This document shows, piece by piece, positions 9,260 through 19,260 of a DNA stretch of 64,000 bases. Source of the stretch: Porphyra umbilicalis (taxonomy: Eukaryota > Rhodophyta > Bangiophyceae > Bangiales > Bangiaceae); NCBI GenBank assembly GCA_002049455.2, contig KV918953.1, positions 1-64,000 on the forward strand, written 5' to 3'. Numbering within the stretch: position 1 is the stretch's first letter; the number at the start of each line of letters is the position of its first letter. The translations under genes were made by a program, and so were the position numbers. The notes under the pieces are model-generated. The model was not told the origin of the DNA and did no database searches. It saw only the letters and a program-made list of their open reading frames with translations.

Positions 9260-10741
9260 TCATGCCCGGTTTCCGATGAGATCCCACGACCTCTCTTTTG
9301 TGAATTCGTCACGACCACCACAAGAAACCTGACAAGACAAGGCAACTACAGAAAGAACCGATGTGTATTGCCCAGCAAGGTATAGACACTCTGACGACGC
9401 CAGCTTATCGCCACATGCAGCGATACAACAGAAGAAAAAAAAGCAATTGGAAGACATGGGCGCCGTGGCCGTCACAATATTAACCCCACTCACACCGACG
9501 ACAAGCGCAACGTACAAGGCACCGTAGCTTAAGTTGATACCGTCCTCGGCCTTGCCGGGCGTGATGGCGGCCGGGGCGACCGACGCGGCCGCAATGACGA
9601 CCAGCGCCGCGTACATGCTCTTGTTGCTCAATTTGATGCAGTCCTCGTACTTGTGGGGCGTGGCGGCAGGCAAGGCGACCGACGCGGCGGCGCCGACGAC
9701 CAGCGCCGCGTATATGCTCTTGTTGTTCAAATTGATGCAGTCCTCGTACTTGTAGGTCGTGGTGTCGGGCGGGGCGACCGACGCGGCGGCGTCGACGACC
9801 AGCGCCGCGTACATGCTCTTGATGTTCAAGTTGATGCAGTCCTCGTACTTGTGGGGCGTGGTGACGGGCGGGGCGACCGACATGGTTTCAACCACGACCA
9901 TCGCCGCGTAAATGCTCTTGTTGTTCAAGTTGATGCAGTCCTCGTACTTGTAGGTCGTGGTGGCGGGCGGAACGACCGACGCGGCGGCGTCGACGACCAG
10001 CGCCGCGTACATGCTCTTGTTGTTCAAGTTGATGCAGTCCTCGTACTTGTAGGTCGTGGTGGCGGGCGAGACGACCGACGCGGCGGCGTCGACGACCAGC
10101 GCCGCGTACATGCTCTTGTTGCTCAATTTGATGCAGTCCTCGTACCTCTGGGGCGTGGTGGTGGGCGGGGCGACCGACGCGGCGGCCTCGACGACCAGCG
10201 CCGCGTACATGCTCTTGTTGTTCACAATGATGCGGTCCTCGTACTTGTGGGGCGTGGTGACGGGCGGGGCGACCGACACGGCGTCACCCACGACGAGCGC
10301 CGCGAACATGCTCTTGTTGTTCAAGTTGATGCAGTCCTTGTATTTGTGGGGCGTGGTGGCGGGCAGGGCGATCAACGCGGCGGCGCCGACGACCAGCGCC
10401 GCGTACATGCTCTTGTTGTTCAAGTTGATGCAGTCCTCGTACTTGTGGGGCGTGGTGGTGGGCGGGGCGACCGACGCGGTGGCGTCGACAAGGGTTGCCG
10501 CGTCTCGCTTGGTGTTGGAAAAGTTTTTTGAGCTCCCGTACGCGTGAGTTGAGGTTGCGTGCGCAGTGACCGACAGGGAGGTGGCGTCCAGTTGAGCTGC
10601 GTCCGTCTTCCCACTTTCACCATCATGATGATAGCTGTTGGGGGTGTGGTTGCCGTTTGAGGACACGTGACGGGGCGGCGGCGCGTTGTGGACGTGATTT
10701 GTTATTTGTACGTGCGTAGATAGTGCAACAGGAAAGCGCAA
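9260..10741 (-). CDS. Repeat protein with ten 33-aa units
   Basis: An open minus-strand frame of 493 codons. After about 75 unique N-terminal residues rich in His, Asn and Thr, it has a partial unit and then ten units of 33 residues of the type KYEDCINLNNKSMYAALVV, each followed by an Ala/Val/Pro-rich segment and TTP or TTT. The last unit is degenerate. The protein ends in a unique 80-residue tail containing a Phe/Cys cluster. Each unit alternates a polar 16-mer with a hydrophobic 16-mer, which could be a membrane or beta-solenoid repeat; I cannot decide. Units differ mainly by conservative replacements in this frame. The frame opens at a non-ATG codon and the first ATG lies inside a unit, so the start is unknown and a 5' exon is possible. 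It sits tail-to-tail with hAT-1, 120 bp away. No function is recognised. Confidence 0.5.
   Translation of the reverse strand: MRFPVALSTHVQITNHVHNAPPPRHVSSNGNHTPNSYHHDGESGKTDAAQLDATSLSVTAHATSTHAYGSSKNFSNTKRDAATLVDATASVAPPTTTPHKYEDCINLNNKSMYAALVVGAAALIALPATTPHKYKDCINLNNKSMFAALVVGDAVSVAPPVTTPHKYEDRIIVNNKSMYAALVVEAAASVAPPTTTPQRYEDCIKLSNKSMYAALVVDAAASVVSPATTTYKYEDCINLNNKSMYAALVVDAAASVVPPATTTYKYEDCINLNNKSIYAAMVVVETMSVAPPVTTPHKYEDCINLNIKSMYAALVVDAAASVAPPDTTTYKYEDCINLNNKSIYAALVVGAAASVALPAATPHKYEDCIKLSNKSMYAALVVIAAASVAPAAITPGKAEDGINLSYGALYVALVVGVSGVNIVTATAPMSSNCFFFFCCIAACGDKLASSECLYLAGQYTSVLSVVALSCQVSCGGRDEFTKERSWDLIGNRA
9540..10530. repeat. 99-bp minisatellite, about ten units
   Basis: GTCCTCGTACTTGT recurs about every 99 bases, for example at 9641 and 9740. 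Because 99 is divisible by three, several frames on both strands stay open across the array. There are no unique spacers between units, so this is not a CRISPR array. Confidence 0.9.
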
Positions 10742-10744
10742 TGG

Positions 10745-12425
10745 AGCGTGGATGCGAAGACGAGTGCATCATGACCATAGTTCGTGCTCATGAGAGGAAA
10801 GCAAGTTAGACGTGCACGCAGAACAAGAGAGAAGAGCAGAGCCAAAGACATTCCTTCTTTGTGATGCCTCTCAGGTAGGGCGCAAGATATCATTGGACAG
10901 CTTGGTTGCCGAACGGGTCTTCCCCACGCGGAGAACTGCGATCCGGAGTGCCTCCGTCGTCTTGGCAGGGCGCCGTCCTCGCTCACACTTGCATGAACAA
11001 ACAACCGGAAGAGGGCATACGTACATGTCACCGACGCACAAGAGAGGGGCGTTGGGATGGACAAGACGCAAAGGACGGGAAAGCACGACGGACAATCATG
11101 TCGGTGCGTCTCGCAGCGCACGATTGTGCCAAGACTGGGGCCGGAGCACGACCAGGTAGCGACACGATGGGTGGCTGTGTTGAAATTGCAGAGAAATGAT
11201 GCCCTTGGCCAGGAATTGAAATCAGACTTGGAATTGTTATTATTATCTCTGCGGGGCATGGCGTGCGGTTTTATTCTTGCTGACCAGATCGGAAATTGTC
11301 TCTCTCGGATATGTGTGCATCTGAGGCGATTTCCCCGATATGAAACTCTCCTTGCATCGACACTGGTGCAGCTGTCGTGTCACATTTACTTTCTCGACAA
11401 GTGGCGATCGCGCGCGAAATCGGGCCTCTTCTTCTCGCGTCCCACAACCAATGTCATCTGTCCGCTGCTGCAGTGCTCGGGATATCCTCCGCCCCCCTTG
11501 TCCTGCTTGGTGAGGGATCAGTTCTCCTTCGACGTTTGAACGGACGGTTCACGCAGCTGATTGCTGGTCGTCGGGTGGTGCCTGTCGCCCTTGATGCCGC
11601 GGCTGGCCCGCAAGAGGCTCACCGGCAGCCGTCCCCCCACCCCTTTTCCCTCGCGCCTCCACAGTGGCCTCTGCCCGAAACTGCGCGTTGCTGCTTTTTT
11701 CTTGTGTCCTTTTTATTGTGATCCCCGTCTTTTCGGCCTCTGTCTGCCACGCCTGGTCAGCCGCGCTGACCACCGTCTTTGAAGCGGTCGACCCCTCCAC
11801 CCTCTCGTGCAACAAAACGGCTGACCTTTCCTCCGGCTTGTTCACGGCAGAGCCACAGGTCAGTAAAAGCGTCCCCACACGCCTTTCACCGTGTGCTGTG
11901 CGATGGGCCCACGAAGGAGCCATTGGGAAAAGCTCACGCCGCGCCGCTTTCCCCTACCACACAGTTGCCGAGCCACGGCGTGCCCGCTCCGCGGCCAAAC
12001 AATAAGAAGCACATAGTGCACGGCGGTCGAAAAAATGACTTTCCTCACATCCCGGCGTCGGCATACCCCGTCCTTCCCTCCCGGCGACCCACCTTCCCGG
12101 AATTTGATAGAGACTGCCTCCCCCCTGGACGCTCTGCGAGACTTTTCCTTGGATGCTGCGGCTCACGCTTGACGCACACCCCCACCCTCCGCACTCGCTC
12201 AGCGCAACAGCCACGCTTGCACAGGGTCTTGCTGTCTCGACATGGTCAGAGCAAAAGTGATTGGGCCACGTCAGGAATGCTCCGCGGTACCCGGTTGTCT
12301 CTCGAGACTGTCAGCATGAACCATCCCCGCGGTCGGCGAATGCCCTCGATCAAGTCAGCCATAAGAGAGATCGCCCCGGTCAGATCTCAACTTGAAGTGG
12401 TCCCCCGTTTCGCAAAGTAGCCCCG
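10745..12425. other. No gene recognised
   Basis: Lower-GC, non-repetitive sequence with only short frames on both strands. No domain, RNA gene or repeat family could be named. A host 5' region or spliced exons cannot be excluded. Confidence 0.4.
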
Positions 12426-12429
12426 CATC

Positions 12430-12590
12430 AAGATTATATGTCATGAGTGAGTATCAAGTACCCACATCCTTGGATATTCCATGTACCAATACTCGTGTCC
12501 CGACACCAAAACTGAGAAAATACTCTGCCCCAATATGTTCGGAGGGAAAATACTCACCACCAAATTCGATACCCATGGTAGGGCCTGGTC
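12430..12590 (-). repeat. AT-rich dispersed repeat, copy 2 (inverted)
   Basis: The island carries several GAGTAT and ATACTC half-sites and ends, read on the minus strand, with CCAGGCCCTACCATGGGTAT, nearly the same end as the copy at 5691. It looks like a small AT-rich non-autonomous element. Confidence 0.45.
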
Positions 12591-13049
12591 CACACCTCAG
12601 TAGTCGCGCAAAATGTTGCGCAGCCCGAGGTTGAAGTCGCACTTCTTGTTGAGCGCGCGCCCACGAACCGACCCGCGGTGCCGTCGCCGACGGCGCTGAC
12701 AGCCATGGACCCGCCGCGCCAACTGCAGCAGCCGAAGATGGTGGCTAAAAGCCATCGCGCGTCCCGAGGAGAGGTCGTCCTGGTCCGCAGCACCGCCCAT
12801 GTCGTCGCCGTACTCCATGTCGTGGACGTCCATGGTCTGCATCAACGAAGAAATCAGGATTGCAGGGGAACGCACCGACCAACAATGCCACAGGAAGCAC
12901 AGAATCGCAATGGCAGGGCACTCCATGTCAGATACCGCGTCCCATGTCTCAACCACACTCGCTGGCGTGCTCCTCCACACAACACCTGGCTTTTCGCACA
13001 CGCAAGTGCAACGCATTGTCGCAAACTATTGAATTGGAAACATACAAGT
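12591..13049. other. Short minus-strand frames, not recognised
   Basis: A minus-strand frame at 12597-13016 ends with a mixed-composition 75-residue stretch (for example DMGGAADQDDLSSGR and NLGLRNILRDY) that could be an exon fragment. Nothing identifies it. Confidence 0.25.
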
Positions 13050-14185
13050 CGGTCGGCAACAAGATCGACCGGGCCCCCGTCCTTGGCGACGCTTCTTGTC
13101 GGCGAGAGCGGGGCCGGGCACGGCCGACGGCGCCGGCGCCGGCGCGGATGCGGGCGCTTGTCGGAGCCGGCGCCGGCAGGCGACGCGGCGATGGTCGGCG
13201 GCACCGCCGACGTAAACGGGGGCCTTGCTTGGAGGCGGCGGTTGTCTTGGTCGGCGGCGGCGGCAGGGACGGGGGCGGGTCTTGGTTGGCGGCGAGGGGG
13301 GTCGCAGTTGGCGGCGGCGCCTACGGGGGCGGTCGCGTTGGGCGCCGGCGGCGGCGGGGACGGCGAATTCGGACGGTACGTGGCAGGGGCAGGGGTCTTG
13401 GCCCGTTGCGGGGACTGTGGCTGTGACGGCGGACGGCGTCGGCGATGGCGGCGATGCGGGCGTCTGTCGGCGGCGGCTACGGGGGCGGCAGCGTCGGTCG
13501 ATTGCGTCGCCGGTGGATGCGGGGGCGTTGTGCGGGGGCAGCGGCAGGGGCGCTCGATGGCGGTGTTGGCGTTGGTGGCAGCGGCCGCCGTCGGCGGCAC
13601 TGGCGGCGGAGGCCTCCAGCCTCGTCGGCTGTAGCTGGGGCCGGGGAAGCGGGAGCGGTGGGCGGCGACGGCAGTTCCAGTGGTAGAGCCAGGCCGGTGC
13701 GGCCGTTGGTCACGGCCGGAACAGGGGCGGGGTCGGGCGCAGTAGTCAGCGGCCGGGGCAGGGGCGGCAGTCGGTGGCACCAGTGGCGGCGGCGACGGCG
13801 GCGGGGCCGGTGACGGGGGCGGGGACGTTGACGGTAATCGGCGGGGGCAGAGACGGGGCCGGGGACGGCGTTGGCAGTGGTTGGTGGGGCCGACTGCCGG
13901 CGTTGGCGGTTGTCGGCGGGGCCGGGGACGGCGCTGGCGGTGGTCGGCGGGGGCGGCGATCGGCGTTGGCGGCGGTCGGCGGGGGCGGGGACGGGGGCGG
14001 CGACGTTGGCGGCGCTACGTTAGAATGGCAGAAGGGCTGGCGTCGGCGTGGGCCCTGATCGGTGGGGCGGCGGTCCGCGTTGGCGGCGGTTGGCGGGGGC
14101 GGGGACGGGGGCGGCGATGTTGGCGGTGTTTGGTGGGGGCCGGGACGGGGCCGGCGACGGCGTAGGCGGCAGGCCCTGTCATAGG
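13050..14185 (+). repeat. G-rich low-complexity array with G4 motifs
   Basis: The plus strand is built of degenerate GGCGGCGG, GTTGGCGG and GGGGGCGGGGACGGGG blocks. The part at 14020-14160 is clearly related to 32090-32400; they share stretches such as GGTCCGCGTTGGCGGCGG. Many runs of four or more G tracts would satisfy quadruplex rules. Open frames here are Gly/Arg/Ala-rich in every phase and are not credible genes. Confidence 0.8.
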
Positions 14186-14282
14186 TATCCTTCCTCAGAC
14201 CTAGTACATTCTTACCGCCTCAAATAGGATCACGAACAGGTAATCGAATAATTCATTTACAGAATCAGTAATAGGCAATGGA

Positions 14283-14545
14283 AACCAGCGCGTTTCAGAA
14301 TCTGGAGTTTTCAGCGGAATCTGGGATATATCCAAATATATCCGGATATATCCGTTGGAATCTTCTGGACATTCAATGTGAGAGCAAAATAGAAGACACT
14401 GTTGGAAAGCTCATGTTATGCTCAGTCTTTTTGTGAAAGTACTGATGAGCATAAGATGTTGCTGCGAGCAGGAGGCCGCTGCTTACAGAACGGTGCCGTA
14501 TCAAAATCATTATTCCGAAGCCCCTGATGAAAACGGACGCGAAGT
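14283..14545 (+). repeat. About 250-bp direct repeat, left copy
   Basis: The copy starts at CAGCGCGTTTCAGAATCTGG, contains ATATATCCGGATATATCCG, then GATGTTGCTGCGAGCAGGAG, and ends near ATTATTCCGAAGCCCCTG. The second copy begins 442 bp downstream. Identity is roughly 80-85% by eye. Confidence 0.75.
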
Positions 14546-14724
14546 ATGGGTATTGAACATATTTCAAGTTCGAGGGTATACCTTCGAATCTTGAAGCTTT
14601 GATTGCGCCTGAGCTTCGTGTCAGGTTCTGCATATCTTTTGGGACGGCTTGAAAACGTGCAACGTGCACCAATCACATGTCTGCATACAGTCTGGAGATG
14701 CTGTCGGCGAGGACGTGCATGTGG

Positions 14725-14972
14725 CCAGCGCCTTTCAGAAGCTGGCATTTTCAGCAGAATCTGAGATATATCCACACATATCCGGATATATCTGTTGGAA
14801 TCTTCTCGCCATCCAATGTTAGAGCAAAACGGAAAACACCGCTGGAAAGCTCAGCTCATGCTCCGGCTCTTCGCGGAAAGACTGATGAATATAAGATGTT
14901 GCTGCGAGCAGGAGGCCGCTGCTTACAGAACGGTGCTTTATCCGAATCATTATTCCGAAGCCCCTGCTCGTG
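14725..14972 (+). repeat. About 250-bp direct repeat, right copy
   Basis: Same order of landmarks as the left copy: GCGCCTTTCAGAAGCTGG, ATATCCGGATATATCTG, GATGTTGCTGCGAGCAGGAG, ATTATTCCGAAGCCCCTG. The 180 bp between the copies are unrelated. This may be a tandem segmental duplication or two termini of one degraded element. Confidence 0.75.
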
Positions 14973-16030
14973 GCCGTCCGTGTCATTGTTGGCAGTCTTG
15001 CATCAACTGTATGCCGAACCGCCCCGACTCTGATCTCTGGCCCCGCAACCGAGAGTGGCTGCTCGCCGCGAGGATTGCGGCCGCGATTCCGCCATCTCCA
15101 CCGCCGACGCCGCTGCCGTCCCTGCGGCCGCCGCCACCTCGCCACCGACCGCCGCGGTGCGCGTCGCCGCCGCCGACGAAGTGGCGGCGGGAGTCTGTGC
15201 GGTCGGCGGCGGCCGTCCGCGACGGCCGCATCGACAGCGGCTCGGCGGCCGAGCTGGACGACGAGCCGCTCGTGCGGCGGCCTGCCACGCTCGACGCCGT
15301 TGCTACCACGCTGGCGGTGGGCGGCGGTACCGACGGCCACCACCGACGGCGGCGTCCGCAGCGACTCGAGGGCCGATTCTGACGATGTGCCCTTCGTGCG
15401 GCGGTGCGCAACGATCATCGACACCGCCACTGCGTTGGCGACAGGCATGCCCGTTCCCGCTTGCGGCCGCGCGTTCGTGGCTCGTCGGATGGCGGCGACC
15501 CTTCTCCGACCGGCGGGTGGGCCATCGCCCATTGACGGCCGACACGACCTCTGGGGAGGCGAAACCCGACCCGCCGCCCACCCCCTAGGCGCCGGAGGTG
15601 GAGAATTTCTCCCATTCGACCCTCCCCTCCCCGTCCATCACGTTGTGCGTGGGAGTGGGACCTACGGCGCCCGAGCACACATTTGCGTGCCGCAGAGAGG
15701 TTCATCTCGAGCGGCGCACGCTCCCTGCTCCCAACCCTGTGTCGGCTGTGACTGAAGCTCGGTCGCCGTCGCCAGCGCCGCCGCCGCCGCTTCTGCCGAG
15801 CTCCCCACTGCGGCCGTGGCCGCCGCTGCCGCCGTGTCCCCGCCCGGAGGCGTGCGCCGCGCCGGCGGGGGGCGGGCGGCGGAGCTCGTCCCACCCGCCG
15901 CCACAGCGGCTTGCCGCGTCGCCCCGCGCGTTGACGCTCGCCGCCGCCGCGGCGGTGAGGGCCACTGTTGCGCCCGCCGCGGCGGGCGGCGGTCGCAGCT
16001 GCAGCGGCGTAGGCGGCCGTGGTAGAAAGG
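14973..16030. other. GC-rich low complexity, no credible gene
   Basis: CGG/CCG-rich sequence with overlapping open frames on both strands, all Arg/Pro/Ala-rich. A short imperfect duplication around CGTGCGGCGG occurs near 15270 and 15390. No domain is visible. Confidence 0.4.
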
Positions 16031-17949
16031 GGACGCGGGGGGGGGGGGGTGCGCCTGCACGTGTGGCGTCTTGTGCGCCGAAAGAGGGCGGTTGGCAAGA
16101 GCTGGGGGCATGGCGACTGCGTCGTCCTGTCGCCGGCAGCAGGTTTGGGGTGGGAGGGAGGCCCGCGGTTGTATCCTGTCTTTCTTCATGTGCGGCTCAC
16201 CGCCCATGTCTCGGCAGCTCGCGACACCAAAATGTCGGTGGGCGGTGTGTCAAGCGTCGCCAACGCCAAATCCGAAGCAGATGCGCACGCGAGACGTGGC
16301 GCCGACGTACAGCTGGTTGGTTGGAGGGGGAAATGTGAGGCTGCCGTCCACGCGCCGCGGCTCGTCCCCAGCAACAGGTTGTATTTGAGCGAGATTGTGA
16401 TATTGGGCCCATTCCTCCTGCCAGCCGAATATGCCTTGCATCTGTTTCAATTTCTCAGCGCATCCATGATCCGTATGGCGGTCGCTGCTGACGACTTCAG
16501 ATGCGCTCTGTCGGGTAAAACGAGCATGGGAAATTTATCAATCGAAGAGGACGGCCCGGAAGGGGACGACTCGGCTTGAGCACGAAGACGGCGTCGTCGA
16601 CGACGACGGCATGCTTCATTTCAACACCCGTCGTATTCATTCGAACAATTTGTGTGACTCGCACGTCATCACATTAACATTCATGTCCTTTCTGTGCTTG
16701 ACCAAGGCGCCAGTCAGGTTCAGGCCCGTTCCGTGACATGGGTCCGTGTTTGTGACGGTGTTTGTGACAAGCGTTGTCGAACGCTGGTTTGCTGAATTCT
16801 GCCACGTGCTAAACTTGCCCATGCCGATCCCAGGCATGCCTGGCTTGTGCCACTCGGCCGGAGCCATGTGACGAGGCAGGCTGAATGGCCTGCCTGGAGA
16901 ATTAGAATCGATCACGGACGGAGTGACGCAAGAGTTTTCCGATGCATTGGCGAGGGAATGGTGTCGAGTGATCTCACCGCACGTCGGCCGAGGCCGCAGC
17001 CGCTGCGCTGCAATTGCGCGGGTCACACCTCCTCCCACCGCACGCAGCAGCTCACACAGTCGGCTTTTTCGTATTCTTACGCGGCCACGCCGCTTCCCGC
17101 CACAGCCTGTACGTTCTTTACCTTTTTGCGCTGTGAGGGGACCGGTGGCTGGGGCCATCCCGCGTCAGACGCCAACCGGAGATGCAGCTGTGTGAGCTTA
17201 CGCAGAGGGTGCCGCTGTTTCGCCACGCCCCTCTAGACACACTCTCCACCCGCGGTGGTGCGTGTCGCCACACGGTGCGCGCCGCAGCGCACGTGCCGAT
17301 CAGCAATGTTGCTACACACGTGCGCCAGCGGGTGGACAGAAAGCCGCGGACGATTGAGATGGGAGCGCAGATATTGAATTATCTTATGTACTTACATTCA
17401 TTGACATCACATACTCATATCCTGCCTGATGTCCCGGAATGCTCTGACCGGTGTGACGCCGGGTTTGTGGCGTAACAAGCGGGCAACACAAACCCGCATC
17501 CATGTCACGGAACGGGCCTCATCTCGGCCTGGGTCCAGGCCTCGCCGCAGACAACCGACGCAGACATGTGGGAAAGGCGGAGAGGATACTCGTTATCCAA
17601 TTGCCTGTCTGGGGGGGGGGGGCACAAGTGTGTGCGCAGTTCTAATGGGGGGAGCCCGTGACCGTCGTGCCGGGCGACGCGTTTGTGCTTGCCTCTTACC
17701 ACGCGATGACCTACTTTCACGTGCTGACCGAGGTACGTTGGGGGGGGGGGCGTATGGAGAGCGAGGCACGGAAGGGCTATGTGCCCGAGCCAAATGCGCG
17801 GCTTGGGAGCGCTGTGACATTGGCCACTGATGCTGGCCGTGACGGTTCGAACGCGCCCGTCAGAGCTACCTTCACGCCGCTGCGCGTTTGGCTGACGTGC
17901 CATCAAATGGTCCGTGCCCCTCCCCCCCGCGGCAGATGATTCCTCGCGT
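16031..17949. other. No gene recognised
   Basis: Mixed-composition DNA. Short minus-strand frames at 16250-16450 and 16637-17158 have fairly even amino-acid use and could be exon pieces, but no motif supports a function. Several G runs (9-10 bases) occur near 16.03, 17.61 and 17.74 kb. Confidence 0.35.
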
Positions 17950-19260
17950 CTTGGGTTTTGGTGTTTTTATTGGCGCCGTGTTCCCCTTCAGGCGCGGCGT
18001 TTATGGTGTGCTCGTCTGCAGCGTCGACATGTGCGGCAGGGGTGCGTGGGTGGGGGGCTGGCGTGATGCAGGCGTCGACGGCGAGGGCGTCGACGGTACG
18101 GGCGCTCGTTGGGCTGGCATCGGTGACTTTCTCATCTGCTGCGTCTGAGCGTGTGGCGGGAGCGTGAGTGACGGAGGTGGCTGAGGCAGGCCGTCCCGGG
18201 CGGGAGCGTCTGTGGCGGGGGCTCTGGTTGAGGGTGCTCACGTGGTTGCACATTACGTGGCGGGGGTGCCTGGTACGAGAGAATCGGCGGCGTCTGCGTC
18301 GGTCGCCGCGGCCTCCGCAGCGTTCTCGTCGGTCACAGCATCATGCGTCTAGGGGTCCTATGTTCTGAGTGCTGGTGAGCCAAAAACGTCAGCGGCAGCA
18401 GCGCCTGTCGTGCTGATCGCTGTGATCTTGTCTTCGACAGGTCGTCCGTCGCTGGCGATGGCGTACGTAGCGGAGTGGGTGGGGCGGGGAGTCGGATGGG
18501 GCTGGTTCGGTGGCGCGAGCGTCTGTGGCGGGGACGGTCGTGGCAGGTGTCCTGGTGGCAGGGGCGCTTCGGTCGCGGGCATCGGTGCAGTGTGCGTCGG
18601 TCGTCCAGGCTTCCGTGACGCGTTTTTCGGCGGCATCTGAGTGCGTGACGGGGAAACCTGTTGCTGGATACGGTGTTCGAAATGCGCCGGCGGCGAGCTC
18701 GTCGACACTGCCGGCTCCAGTTTTGCATTCGTCGGTGCCTTACGCGCCTGGGGCGCGAGGCGATGTAGTGGCGGCTTCTGCAGCAAGGACGTTGGAGGCG
18801 CACGCGCTCGTAGATGTGATCTCTGTGACATTGTGTTCTTCTGCTTGTGCGTCTGTGGCGCATTCCACATTTATCGGTACGGTTGAGGGATGGTGTGCGT
18901 GGCGGCGGAGCTGAAGGCCTGGGAGGCGTCGAGAAAGAAGCTTTTGCATCTGGGGGGCGCGTGGCGGCAACGCTTGTGGCCGGGCTATTGACGCCATGTG
19001 CGCCGGTGCCCGCGGCGTTTGTAGCGTAAACTTAGTGGGCACCAACGTGAGCCTCTGGAGATTGTGTGGCGGGGGGCGGCGTGATGGAGGCGCCGCTGCG
19101 ACGAGGTCTGCGCGTCTGTCGTCTGTATAGTTGTCATCGGCAGCTTGTGCGTCGGTGGCGCGAGTCTGCGCGGCTGGGAGGTTGATTTGCCCCATTGGCT
19201 GCGGCGGCGTCGGCCGTGGGGGCAGCCTCAGCGGCGGGGCTTTGGTTGCGGAAGTGCTCT
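17950..19260 (-). repeat. Degenerate repeat tail downstream of hAT-2
   Basis: The plus strand repeats blocks such as GCGTCTGTGGCGGGGG and GCGTCGACGG with strong drift. On the minus strand this gives recurring peptides of the type SDAADEKVTDA and ATDAQAEEHNVTE in more than one phase. The open frame of hAT-2 runs on through part of it for about 175 codons past the last conserved transposase residues. It is probably a decayed minisatellite. Confidence 0.5.

Noticed and set aside
9540-10530. CRISPR-like array
   Set aside because: Units are contiguous 99-bp near-copies without unique spacers, and the genome is eukaryotic.
9653-10531. 292-codon plus-strand ORF (GRGDRRGGVDDQRR-type repeat)
   Set aside because: A shadow of the 99-bp repeat on the other strand. 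It has no unique ends, while the minus-strand frame continues into unique sequence on both sides.
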